Part shown: positions 25,674-33,428 of the stretch, piece by piece
Layout of the letters: every line of letters begins with the position of its first letter
Position numbering within the stretch: position 1 is the first letter of the stretch
DNA from: a bacterium
GTDB taxonomy: Bacteria > Babelota > Babeliae > Babelales > Vermiphilaceae
Assembly: GCA_021833825.1 (NCBI GenBank)
Contig: JAKBEL010000018.1
Location: 1 to 49,222 of the forward strand
Length of the DNA: 49,222 bases
Direction: 5' to 3'
Position numbers and translations under genes: made by a program
Notes under the pieces: model-generated
The model's database searches: none
What the model was told of the DNA's origin: nothing
Seen by the model: only the letters and a program-made list of their open reading frames with translations

Positions 25674-25894
25674 GCTCCGCTCGTGCTGAGTTATCACAAG
25701 CCCCGCGCAGTGATAGTATCGAAGCATTGGACACCCTGAGCCAACCAAAAAACTATTGAGAGAGACAATCATTTACAATCCTATAATGTAACTGGAGTCT
25801 ATATCCTCCACGCTTCGATAACTTGATTCCGAAACGTAATCAAAACTCCCTCCGTCGCTTAAAAAGCTAAGGCGGACAGGCAGCGCGAACGGAA
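25674..25894 (+). repeat. Dispersed intergenic repeat, copy C (chimeric right end)
   Basis: The left 120 bases match copy B at 10661 onward, with the CGTGCTGAGTTATCACAAGC and GTGATAGTATCGAAGCATT blocks nearly identical. The right part differs: it contains CTCCCTCCGTCGCTTAAAAA and GCTAAGGCGGACAGGCA, which recur inverted at 34698-34736. Both copies finish with GCGAACGGAA. A short inverted copy of the left end (ATAACTCACG, 25665-25674) makes a hairpin with it. Confidence 0.7.
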
Positions 25895-25910
25895 CAGGCT
25901 ACAATTATTA

Positions 25911-26108
25911 TTAAAAATTTTTACTATACAAGAGTTTTAGAAGAGATCTAATCTCTTTTTTGCGCAGCTCGGTCGCTTTGGGATACTCAGCCTGTAGTCT
26001 GCCCACCTGCGGTGAAGAGATTTTTTTTGTTGTAGGTGTTGCAGCATGGCAAAAAGGTATTGTTAAGAGGGCTAGTAATGTTGTTTTAATGATCATAATG
26101 GTTCTCAT
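25911..26108 (-). CDS. Short secreted paralogue of the coiled-coil family N-terminal domain
   Basis: The 65-residue product has a signal peptide (MIIKTTLLALLTIPFCHAA) and then KKISSPQVGRLQAEYPKA followed by a helical Lys/Leu end. This repeats the N-terminal domain of its two large neighbours, which read KRISSMEVGRLQKEYKTA and KKISSMQVGELQREYKRA after their leaders. The coiled-coil body is missing, so the gene is either a natural minimal family member or a truncated copy. Its first ATG (26108) directly follows the stop of the gene at 26109-28784; the internal ATG at 26096 is an equally possible start. Translational coupling with the larger gene is likely. Confidence 0.65.
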   Translation of the reverse strand: MRTIMIIKTTLLALLTIPFCHAATPTTKKISSPQVGRLQAEYPKATELRKKEIRSLLKLLYSKNF

Positions 26109-28784
26109 TTAAAACTGCAGTTTTTCTTGATCCCACTCAAACAAACCAGCCGTCTTTTTCTCCCTGAGCTCTGCAAGCTTTGCATGAAGGGCTTCATAGA
26201 GAGCGTGATTATCTTTATTGCTCTGCTCGTCGCCTCCAAAGTCGCTTAATTGAACCTTCTGATTTTTGACCATATCGTCATGAGAATCATAGTCTCCCCT
26301 AGGGGTTAGCGTAAGCCGAGCACTTCTGCCTTTTCTAAGTTTTGTATTTAATGTGGCTATCTCCGCATTTAATGCTGCAATCTGTTCGGTGGCATTTTTA
26401 TTTTCTATGATCTTGTTTATCTGTTGTTCTATTTTATCTTTCTCTTCTCTGCGCTTTCTCTCTTCCTCTTCTCTGCGTTTTGCTTCCTCTTTGCGTATTC
26501 TCTCTTCTTCTTCTATTTTGCGCCGACTTTCTTCATCTTTTTTCTTTTTTTCTTCTTCTATTTCTTTCTTTTGCAACTCAGTGAATATTTCTTTGGCTTT
26601 TTGGGCAAGGCTATCAAAACTCGTTTTCAGTGAGGTAAGCTGCTCATTTGTAGTAAAATTACCGCCTAAATTGTTGACTGCTTCGAACGTTTCTCTATAG
26701 TTGTTATGAATAGCATTTTCCATACCTTGAAGTTCGCTACTCTTATTGGCCATGTTTATCTCATTTCTATACTTATGTAATTTTTGATTGGCTTCAGCTA
26801 TAATTGTATTGAATTGCTCTTTTTTAGCTTCTTGCTCTTTACGCATTCTCTCTTCTTCTATACGCTTTGCCTCTTCTGCTTCAGCTTTCTTTTTCTCTTC
26901 AGTTTCTTTTGCTATGCGCTCTTCTTCTTCTATACGCTTTGTCTCGTCCTCTTTGCGCTTTCTTTCAACTTCTTGCTTTTGCAACTCAGTGAATTTTTCT
27001 TTGGCTTTTGTGGCAAGTTTATCAACTCTCTCTTTCAGTGAGGTTAACTGCGCATCTGTAGTAAAATTAGCGTCTAAACTTTGTACAGTTTCGAATGTTT
27101 TTGTATATTCCTGATGAATAGTATCTTCCATATTTCCAAGAGCCGCGCTTGTAGTAGCAGATGTTATTGTTTTCTCTTGCTCATTCAATTTCTTGTTGGC
27201 TTCAGCTATAATTGTATTGAGCTGCTCTTTTTTAGCTTCTTGCTCTCTGCGTATTCTCTCTTGTTCTTTACGCTCAGCTTCTTCTTTTTTCTTTTTATCT
27301 TCAGCTATACGCTCATCATCAGTTTTTTTCTTTGCCTCTTCTGCTGCTCTGCGCTCTTTCTCTTGACGCATTCGCTCTTCTTCTTTTATTTTGCGCCGAC
27401 TTTCTTCTTCTATTTCTTTCTTTTGCAACTCAGTGAATCTTTCTTTGGCTTTTGTGGCAAGTTTATCAACTCTCTCTTTCAGTGGAGTAATCTGTTTATC
27501 CGTAGTAAAATTAGCGTCTAAACTTTGTACAGTTTCGAATGTTTTTGTATATTCCGTATGAATAGCATTTTCCATATTTTGAAGTTCGCTACTCTTATTG
27601 GCCGTGTTTATCTCATTTCTATACTTATGTAATTTTTGATTGGCTTCAGCTATAATTGTATTGAATTGCTCTTTTTTAGCTTCTTGCTCTTTACGCATTC
27701 TCTCTTCTTCTATACGCTTTGTCTCGTCCTCTTTGCGCTTTCTTTCAACTTCTTGCTTTTGCAACTCAGTGAATTTTTCTTTGGCTTTTGTGGCAAGTTT
27801 ATCAACTCTCTCTTTCAGTGGGGTAATCTGTTTATCCGTAGTCAAATTAGCGTTTAAACTTTTTACGGTTTCGAATGTTTTTGTGTATTCCCGATGAATA
27901 GCATCTTCCATATTTCCAAGAGCCGCGCTTGTAGTAGCAGATGTTATTGCATTCTCTTGCTCATCCAATTTCTTGTTGGCTTCAGCTATAATTGTATTGA
28001 GCTGCTCTTTTTTAGCTTCTTGCTCTTTACGTATTCTCTCTTGTTCTTTACGCTCAGCTTCATCTTTTTTCTTTTTATCTTCAGCTTCTTTTTCTTTGCG
28101 CTTTCTTTCTTGTTCTAGTTCAGCTTCTTTCTTCTTTGTCTCTTCTTCTAGTTTGTGCCTGCGCTCTTCCTCTTGCTTGCGCTCAGCTTCTTCTAGTTTC
28201 TTTTTCTTTTCTTCTTCTTCTCGCCGCTTTGTCTCTTCTTCTGCCTTTAAGCTTCTTTCTAGCTCAGCATTGTCAGCTTTTTCTGCATTCTTTACCAACT
28301 CATTATATTTGCCATAGAGGGCATTTACATCACTATTGCCGGAGTAGGTTTTGTAAAATTCGCTATTAATAAATGCAGATTGTGCTTCCCGTGCCACAAC
28401 TTTTTTATTTGGAGCTTGTGTAGCATTAACGGTTTTTGTTGCTTGTTGGAGTGCGTTTTGTGCTTTTTGTAGCATCTGATCATAGCTCTTTTTTTGAGGT
28501 AGCGGTTGTTCAGTTGCTTTAACAATATTGGTTGGAGGCACAACTTTTACAGGGGCTTGAGCCGGTTTTGGTTTTAGCTCTTCCTCTATTATAAGTTGTG
28601 TAGCAACAGCTGGATAGCCACCTTGCTCAAGCATGTTTAGAATTTCTACTTTTTTTGATGCATCTGCAGTTTTATATTCCTTTTGTAAGCGGCCCACCTC
28701 CATAGACGAGATTCTTTTAGCTTGAATGTTTTCTCCAGTTAGTAAAAGAGCAATAAGGCCCGCTATTATTATTGATCTTTTCAT
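26109..28784 (-). CDS. Secreted giant coiled-coil protein with ABAB internal repeats
   Basis: The 891-residue protein has a signal peptide (MKRSIIIAGLIALLLTGENIQA), a conserved domain at residues 23-70 (KRISSMEVGRLQKEY, then a helix ending GGYPAVATQLI) and a long Lys/Glu/Arg coiled coil from about residue 165. Four modules begin KKEQ[LF]NTIIAEAN at DNA positions 28013, 27677, 27233 and 26825. Modules 1 and 3 (NKKLxEQExxITSATTSAAL) are one type; modules 2 and 4 (NQKLHKYRNEI) are another, so a two-module block was duplicated. The C-terminus (after residue 800) is less repetitive. Function is unknown; a surface or secreted filament, perhaps host-facing, is an inference. The upstream region and leader match those of the gene at 29946-31502. 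Confidence 0.8.
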   Translation of the reverse strand: MKRSIIIAGLIALLLTGENIQAKRISSMEVGRLQKEYKTADASKKVEILNMLEQGGYPAVATQLIIEEELKPKPAQAPVKVVPPTNIVKATEQPLPQKKSYDQMLQKAQNALQQATKTVNATQAPNKKVVAREAQSAFINSEFYKTYSGNSDVNALYGKYNELVKNAEKADNAELERSLKAEEETKRREEEEKKKKLEEAERKQEEERRHKLEEETKKKEAELEQERKRKEKEAEDKKKKDEAERKEQERIRKEQEAKKEQLNTIIAEANKKLDEQENAITSATTSAALGNMEDAIHREYTKTFETVKSLNANLTTDKQITPLKERVDKLATKAKEKFTELQKQEVERKRKEDETKRIEEERMRKEQEAKKEQFNTIIAEANQKLHKYRNEINTANKSSELQNMENAIHTEYTKTFETVQSLDANFTTDKQITPLKERVDKLATKAKERFTELQKKEIEEESRRKIKEEERMRQEKERRAAEEAKKKTDDERIAEDKKKKEEAERKEQERIRREQEAKKEQLNTIIAEANKKLNEQEKTITSATTSAALGNMEDTIHQEYTKTFETVQSLDANFTTDAQLTSLKERVDKLATKAKEKFTELQKQEVERKRKEDETKRIEEEERIAKETEEKKKAEAEEAKRIEEERMRKEQEAKKEQFNTIIAEANQKLHKYRNEINMANKSSELQGMENAIHNNYRETFEAVNNLGGNFTTNEQLTSLKTSFDSLAQKAKEIFTELQKKEIEEEKKKKDEESRRKIEEEERIRKEEAKRREEEERKRREEKDKIEQQINKIIENKNATEQIAALNAEIATLNTKLRKGRSARLTLTPRGDYDSHDDMVKNQKVQLSDFGGDEQSNKDNHALYEALHAKLAELREKKTAGLFEWDQEKLQF
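26400..28013 (-). repeat. ABAB intragenic repeat block
   Basis: Within the coiled-coil gene, units start at 28013 (A1, 336 bases), 27677 (B1, 444), 27233 (A2, 408) and 26825 (B2, to about 26400). A1-A2 are 780 bases apart and B1-B2 852. Long stretches are identical, for example TTGGCTTCAGCTATAATTGT on the plus strand in all four. Unit lengths differ mainly in the Glu/Arg/Lys linkers. Confidence 0.8.
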
Positions 28785-28877
28785 AACACCTCTTATTTTT
28801 TATATAATACTTTTATCTACATCTGTGTGTAACTACTATTTTTGTTAACTATAAAATAGGTGAAACAAGAAAAGCAA

Positions 28878-28903
28878 TAAAAATGGGCACCATTGCGGCT
28901 CAT
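28878..28903 (-). terminator. Terminator overlapping the galE stop
   Basis: ATGGGC (28883-28888) pairs with GCTCAT (28898-28903, one wobble). On the minus strand it is followed by TTTTTATTGCTTTTC. The same T-rich tail follows the terminator of the outer-membrane gene at 31591-31617. Confidence 0.6.
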
Positions 28904-29889
28904 AGCACAATCTGTTTCTCTTTTTGCATCATAAATGCATAAGCGGATTGCAATATATACTCAATATGCGAATGGCGCGCGCGCCAACCTAGTACCTGTT
29001 CAGCTTTTGAAGGATCTGCAACCAATTGTGCAGGGTCGCCAGGGCGCCGTTTTTCAATAATTATTCTGATCGATGTGCCAAAGAGTTGTTCAGCTGTTTT
29101 GACAAGCTGCTTGATGGAAATTCCTTTGCCGGTTCCGATATTAAATGAATCTGATGGTTTATGCTGATCAAGATGTTGTAATGCCAATAGATGTGCATGC
29201 GCAATGTCGATCACATGTAAAAAGTCACGAATAGGGCTACCGTCGGGGGTCTCATAATCGTTGCCAAAGAGTGTAAAGGGCCTCTGTTGATGTATAGCTT
29301 GTAATAATAGTGGAATAATGTGTGTTTCGGGCTTGTGCTGTTCGCCAAGATGATGCTCAGGTTGTGCGCCGGCCGCATTGAAATAACGTAGGTTGACAAA
29401 CTTAAGATCATACGCTTGGCCAAAATCAGAGAGCATACTCTCGGCCATAGCCTTTGTTCTGCCATAGACAGAGATGGGGTTTTGTGGATGATCTTCAGCA
29501 ATAGGGATCTCCTGTGGAATGCCAAAAATAGCACAACTTGATGAGAATATGATCTTTCTCACGCTATGGTTGAGCATGGAGTTTAATAACATTCCCGTTT
29601 TTAAAAGATTGTTCTCATAATAAAAGCGTGGTTCCTTCATTGATGCGCCCACTTCAATAAAAGCGGCACAATGAATTACAGTATCAATCTGATGATTGGT
29701 AAAGATGGTCTGCAGCATATCTTGGTTTGCAAAGTCACCTTTAATGACGGTCGCCCACGGTGCAGCAAGATGCTGCTGTTGATGAAAGTTATCAATAATG
29801 ATGATCTTATAACCATGTTGTGCAAGAAGAAAAGAGATATGGGAGCCGACATAGCCGGCTCCCCCTGTGATCAAGATTGTTTTGTGCAT
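28900..29889 (-). CDS. galE: UDP-glucose 4-epimerase
   Basis: GalE interconverts UDP-glucose and UDP-galactose, feeding surface polysaccharide. This extended short-chain dehydrogenase has the NAD loop GGAGYVGSH (residues 8-16), the catalytic Ser in FSSSCAIFG, and the Tyr-x-x-x-Lys pair in YGRTKAMAE. NLRYFNAAGAQP and the DFLHVIDIAHAH segment are also typical of GalE. Length is 329 residues. An AAGGAG site lies before the ATG. It sits between two genes of the secreted coiled-coil family but has its own terminator. Activity on N-acetylated sugars cannot be excluded. Confidence 0.92.
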   Translation of the reverse strand: MHKTILITGGAGYVGSHISFLLAQHGYKIIIIDNFHQQQHLAAPWATVIKGDFANQDMLQTIFTNHQIDTVIHCAAFIEVGASMKEPRFYYENNLLKTGMLLNSMLNHSVRKIIFSSSCAIFGIPQEIPIAEDHPQNPISVYGRTKAMAESMLSDFGQAYDLKFVNLRYFNAAGAQPEHHLGEQHKPETHIIPLLLQAIHQQRPFTLFGNDYETPDGSPIRDFLHVIDIAHAHLLALQHLDQHKPSDSFNIGTGKGISIKQLVKTAEQLFGTSIRIIIEKRRPGDPAQLVADPSKAEQVLGWRARHSHIEYILQSAYAFMMQKEKQIVL

Positions 29890-29945
29890 ATAGAACTCCT
29901 TTTTGATTTAGAGTTCTATTCTAGCATAGTTTGAGCTGAAAGGTA

Positions 29946-31502
29946 TTAGTTGGGAACTACCTTTGCTAGAGATGCGTTTAGGTTATATTGGAAAAAAGCA
30001 GTTGAATCTTTTGAGTCGTTTCCATAATAGGTATCTTGCCAATTAGAATTTTTCAATAGACCAAGACCCCTTCCAACGCCATCTATTTTATACAACTCAT
30101 GTTGCTTTTTCACAAGTAGCTTATAATATTCAAATTCATTCTTGTTGGTCTCGGGATCAGTAAAATCTTCTTGTTTAACAGTGACAACACTACTACTACC
30201 ACTGGCAGCTCGTCGTTTTTCTGCATTCTTCTCCACAATGCCGTTGATACGAGCGATCTCTGTTTTTACAGCAAGGTATTCAGCCTTCTTTTGCTGAATA
30301 GGATCTAGTGTATCTCCCCTAGCTCTATCTAGAAGATTATCAAGTCGTTCTTGGTTAGGGTCGAGGGTGTCAGATCCTGATCCTTTTGCAGCCTCTTTTT
30401 TAGCGAGCTCAGATGCCTCCCCTTTGCCTTTTTTTGCCGCGTCAGTTATTTCTTTTAGCTTAGCATCTGCTTGTTTATTCAATTTGTCAAGCTCAGCAAG
30501 TTGAGCTTTTACCGTATCGTTATCTTGATAAAGTTTAACTTGATCATCATTTTTTGCAGTTACGATCAATTGTTTTATTGTTTTAATATTTTCTTCAGTC
30601 TTAGCCATTTCTAATGCTTTAGTTAGCTCATTCTTTCGATCAGTTAGATATGTGACAGCAGTCGATATCTTTCGTTCTTCTTCGTTTTTTCTTTTCTCTT
30701 CCTCTTCTCTTTCAAGTTCCTCTTCTCTTATTTTTGCAGTTTTCGCTTTCTCTTCTTCTTCTAGTAATCTCTTTTGCTCAGCCTTTAGTTGCTTCTGGCG
30801 CTCTTCTTCTTCTAGTCTTCTGAGTCTCTCTTGCTCAGCGAGTCGTTGTTCTGCTTCTTTTCTACGCTGTTCTTCCCGTTTAAGTTCTTCTTGCTGACGT
30901 TTTCGTTCTTGTTTTTCAATTTCGCGCTGTTCTTTAGCTAAGCGTTCTTTTTCTGCATTCAGTTGGAGCTGTTGCTCTTCTAGTTTTTTCTTCTCTTGTT
31001 CATCTTTTTCTTTTTCTAGTTTCTCAGCGAGGGCTTTTTCATTTTCTTCGTTTTGGCGCTTTTGCTCTTCTAGTTTTTTCTTCTCTTCTTCTAATCGTTG
31101 TTTCTCTTGTTCAGCTTTCCTTCTTTCGTCAGTGGCTTTTTGTTCAGCCTTTTGTTGTTGGGTTACCAGTGTATCTAGTTTTTGTAGTAATTGATTTAAA
31201 GCCTCATCGCTTTGTTGAGTTATTTCAGGTGATACATCTTGAGCCTTTGCTACTGTGGCAGAAGGACCTATCAATTTTTCAGCCTTTATGATCTCCGCTG
31301 CAACTGCAGGATAGCCACCATCATTAAGTTTTTTTAGTATCTCTAATTTTGCCTCATTGGTGGTAGCCCTCTTGTATTCTCTTTGTAATTCCCCGACCTG
31401 CATAGATGAAATTTTTTTAGTTTGAGTTGTTTCTCTAGCTTGAGCCGTTTCCCCTGTTAACAAAAGCCCCATAAGGCCCGCTATTATTAGTGATCTTTTC
31501 AT
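29946..31502 (-). CDS. Secreted coiled-coil protein, paralogue of the gene at 26109-28784
   Basis: The 518-residue protein opens with MKRSLIIAGLMGLLLTGETAQA, nearly the same leader as its paralogue, followed by the shared domain KKISSMQVGELQREY and GGYPAVAAEII (about residues 29-70). Residues 105-290 are a continuous Lys/Glu/Gln/Arg coiled coil with a stammered REEQRR-type pattern. The C-terminal 200 residues are less charged and include two similar ERLDNLLDRARGDTLDP/SGSDTLDP segments, then an end domain. The function is unknown. The ribosome site GGAGAGAG precedes the start. Low-complexity composition could mislead homology searches, so the N-terminal domain is the best family marker. Confidence 0.8.
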   Translation of the reverse strand: MKRSLIIAGLMGLLLTGETAQARETTQTKKISSMQVGELQREYKRATTNEAKLEILKKLNDGGYPAVAAEIIKAEKLIGPSATVAKAQDVSPEITQQSDEALNQLLQKLDTLVTQQQKAEQKATDERRKAEQEKQRLEEEKKKLEEQKRQNEENEKALAEKLEKEKDEQEKKKLEEQQLQLNAEKERLAKEQREIEKQERKRQQEELKREEQRRKEAEQRLAEQERLRRLEEEERQKQLKAEQKRLLEEEEKAKTAKIREEELEREEEEKRKNEEERKISTAVTYLTDRKNELTKALEMAKTEENIKTIKQLIVTAKNDDQVKLYQDNDTVKAQLAELDKLNKQADAKLKEITDAAKKGKGEASELAKKEAAKGSGSDTLDPNQERLDNLLDRARGDTLDPIQQKKAEYLAVKTEIARINGIVEKNAEKRRAASGSSSVVTVKQEDFTDPETNKNEFEYYKLLVKKQHELYKIDGVGRGLGLLKNSNWQDTYYGNDSKDSTAFFQYNLNASLAKVVPN

Positions 31503-31590
31503 AATCTCTCTCCGTTTTTACATAACACATACTTATATACTTTTATACTCATTACTACCAATTATAAAATATTTACAAAAAGGAAAGCAA

Positions 31591-31617
31591 TAAAAATGGG
31601 CGCCGTTGTGGCGCCCA
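31591..31617 (-). terminator. Rho-independent terminator of the outer-membrane protein gene
   Basis: A perfect eight-base stem, TGGGCGCC with GGCGCCCA (31597-31604 and 31610-31617), has a five-base loop and a TTTTTATT run on the minus strand. Confidence 0.85.
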
Positions 31618-31661
31618 ATCATATAATTGCTCTTGTAATGGGGAAAATTGATCATATTGAG

Positions 31662-33266
31662 TTAAAAGATGAGAGCGACTTTACCCCAGACGCCCCAACG
31701 GTTAATGCCGGTATTGTCCCCAGCAAATTCATAATCACCACCAACTCCAAGCAGTGTTCTGAATCTGCAGGTATCAAATGCATAACCTACAGAGCCATAA
31801 AGCCGTTGGCTCAATATGCAAGGAGCTTCAGCAGATGAAAGGTCAAGTTGATCTTCAGTGATAATGTTAGATGCATAATTGGCAACAGCAACGTTATTTG
31901 CTAAGCCATAATCGTTGCCAATCTGTTGCACGCTGTTAGTAAATCCAAGACCATCTAATGCTTTTAGCGCAGGGCCATCAATAGGAGTTAAAACACCATC
32001 CACATTCTGGTATTTAACGCCAACCAATTGCTCCCATGGGCATGCAAGTTTTACGCACTCAGTATCACGTGTGAAGAAGTTGTAGCCAGCCTCTAAGTTC
32101 CAGTTGACAAGGTCTAAAGCGAATGCGGTGTTATAGGTTCTTTGAAAGCGTGGGCGCACCTTTACCGGCTGAGTGAATATGTTAATACCTGGAGTTCCTA
32201 GCGTTATGCTCTGTTCTGTGTCAGCTTGTTGAGCCTGTGCAAGGTTTGCATAGGTCATCATGTAACGGCTCCAAGGTTTGTTTTTTAGATCAAATGAGCG
32301 GATCTGCTTATTTTCAAAGAAGTATCTGCTATCGATTGCAAGTTCATACCAGATGGTATATTTCCCACATTTGCTTTCCCAGAGCTCAATGCCAAAGCTG
32401 CTGCCAAAGTGGATTGCGGTATTGTGGTTCCAGCCAATGATCGGTTCAAACACTTTTTGGCTTTTGACTCTGTTTCCTGTTGGAATAATTACACCGATAT
32501 AAGAGTGCATAAATGATTGATCTTTGCCCCAACCGTAGCCAAGTTGAAGGTCCAGTTCGCTCACGCCTGTATGGGTAGTATCTTCACAATCATCGATCTT
32601 ACCAAAGCACCAGGAGCTCTGCTGAAATGCGGCTGTTACCGATCCTACATTTTCCGGTTTAGGGCCGCCGCCATTGTTGATAATTGTTTCACAGAGGTTC
32701 ATAGTGTTGCGCACATGATAGACAGGCAGAGTTACATCGATAAAGAATCCTTTATCTTGATCTTTATAGCCAAAGTGTGTGCGATAGTTAAAGCCGACAC
32801 CGGCAAATGTTTGCTGAGGAGTTAAAGAGAAGGTACTCTCAAAATTGTTATTGATTGTATCAATGTTGAGTTGACCTGAAAGGATGTCGGTATCATCCTC
32901 TTGAACTTCTGTCACTTTAAGAATGCGTTTGCATGATGGGCCAAAATATTGTCCTAGTCTGTAACCTTTGGTTGTTTTACCGCCGAAAGGGACTATTTGA
33001 AAGAGGCTGCCATTATGGCAACGGAGTTCGTCCATTTCAGAGCGAACTAATGATACTTTAACCGGAGATGCGGCCTCAAAATATGGTCGAATCGAAAGGA
33101 ATGATTTACTGGTGACTTGGCATTCACATGAATGGCAATCGGTGGTCGACGATGAATTGCAAGATGTATCACAGGATGTATCACAAGATGATGAGCAGTC
33201 AGATCTAATGGATGTTGGTAGCACCATTAAAATGCTTATGCAAAATATGTATAATAACTTTTTCAT
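31662..33266 (-). CDS. Outer-membrane beta-barrel protein with a Cys-rich N-terminus
   Basis: The 534-residue protein has a signal peptide (residues 1-22), then seven Cys in 26 residues (24, 28, 32, 36, 44, 47, 49) with two DTSC repeats, and a long beta-rich region of alternating aromatic residues. It ends in VWGKVALIF, with a terminal Phe as recognised by the BAM complex. SFLSIRPYFEAASP just after the Cys segment resembles the opening of the abundant outer-membrane proteins I associate with Dependentiae. It probably forms a pore or structural barrel, and the Cys cluster may cross-link it by disulfides. It is monocistronic, with a strong terminator. Specific transport substrate is unknown. 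Confidence 0.75.
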   Translation of the reverse strand: MKKLLYIFCISILMVLPTSIRSDCSSSCDTSCDTSCNSSSTTDCHSCECQVTSKSFLSIRPYFEAASPVKVSLVRSEMDELRCHNGSLFQIVPFGGKTTKGYRLGQYFGPSCKRILKVTEVQEDDTDILSGQLNIDTINNNFESTFSLTPQQTFAGVGFNYRTHFGYKDQDKGFFIDVTLPVYHVRNTMNLCETIINNGGGPKPENVGSVTAAFQQSSWCFGKIDDCEDTTHTGVSELDLQLGYGWGKDQSFMHSYIGVIIPTGNRVKSQKVFEPIIGWNHNTAIHFGSSFGIELWESKCGKYTIWYELAIDSRYFFENKQIRSFDLKNKPWSRYMMTYANLAQAQQADTEQSITLGTPGINIFTQPVKVRPRFQRTYNTAFALDLVNWNLEAGYNFFTRDTECVKLACPWEQLVGVKYQNVDGVLTPIDGPALKALDGLGFTNSVQQIGNDYGLANNVAVANYASNIITEDQLDLSSAEAPCILSQRLYGSVGYAFDTCRFRTLLGVGGDYEFAGDNTGINRWGVWGKVALIF

Positions 33267-33428
33267 AAAGAAAAACTCCCTTTTTTAGTGGATATATATG
33301 GAACAACAGTACTATTTCTATCACCTTTATAGGATTAGTCAAATTCTTGTCGATGCATTATGATGATTCTGATATACTCAAAAAAATATGTATTATGATT
33401 AAAAGGTTATTTTTGAAGGTTTATATCT

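Noticed and set aside
26353-28317. Several plus-strand ORFs rich in Phe, Ser and Leu opposite the coiled-coil gene
   Set aside because: They are the antisense of Glu/Lys-rich repeats; composition explains the open frames and none has a ribosome site.
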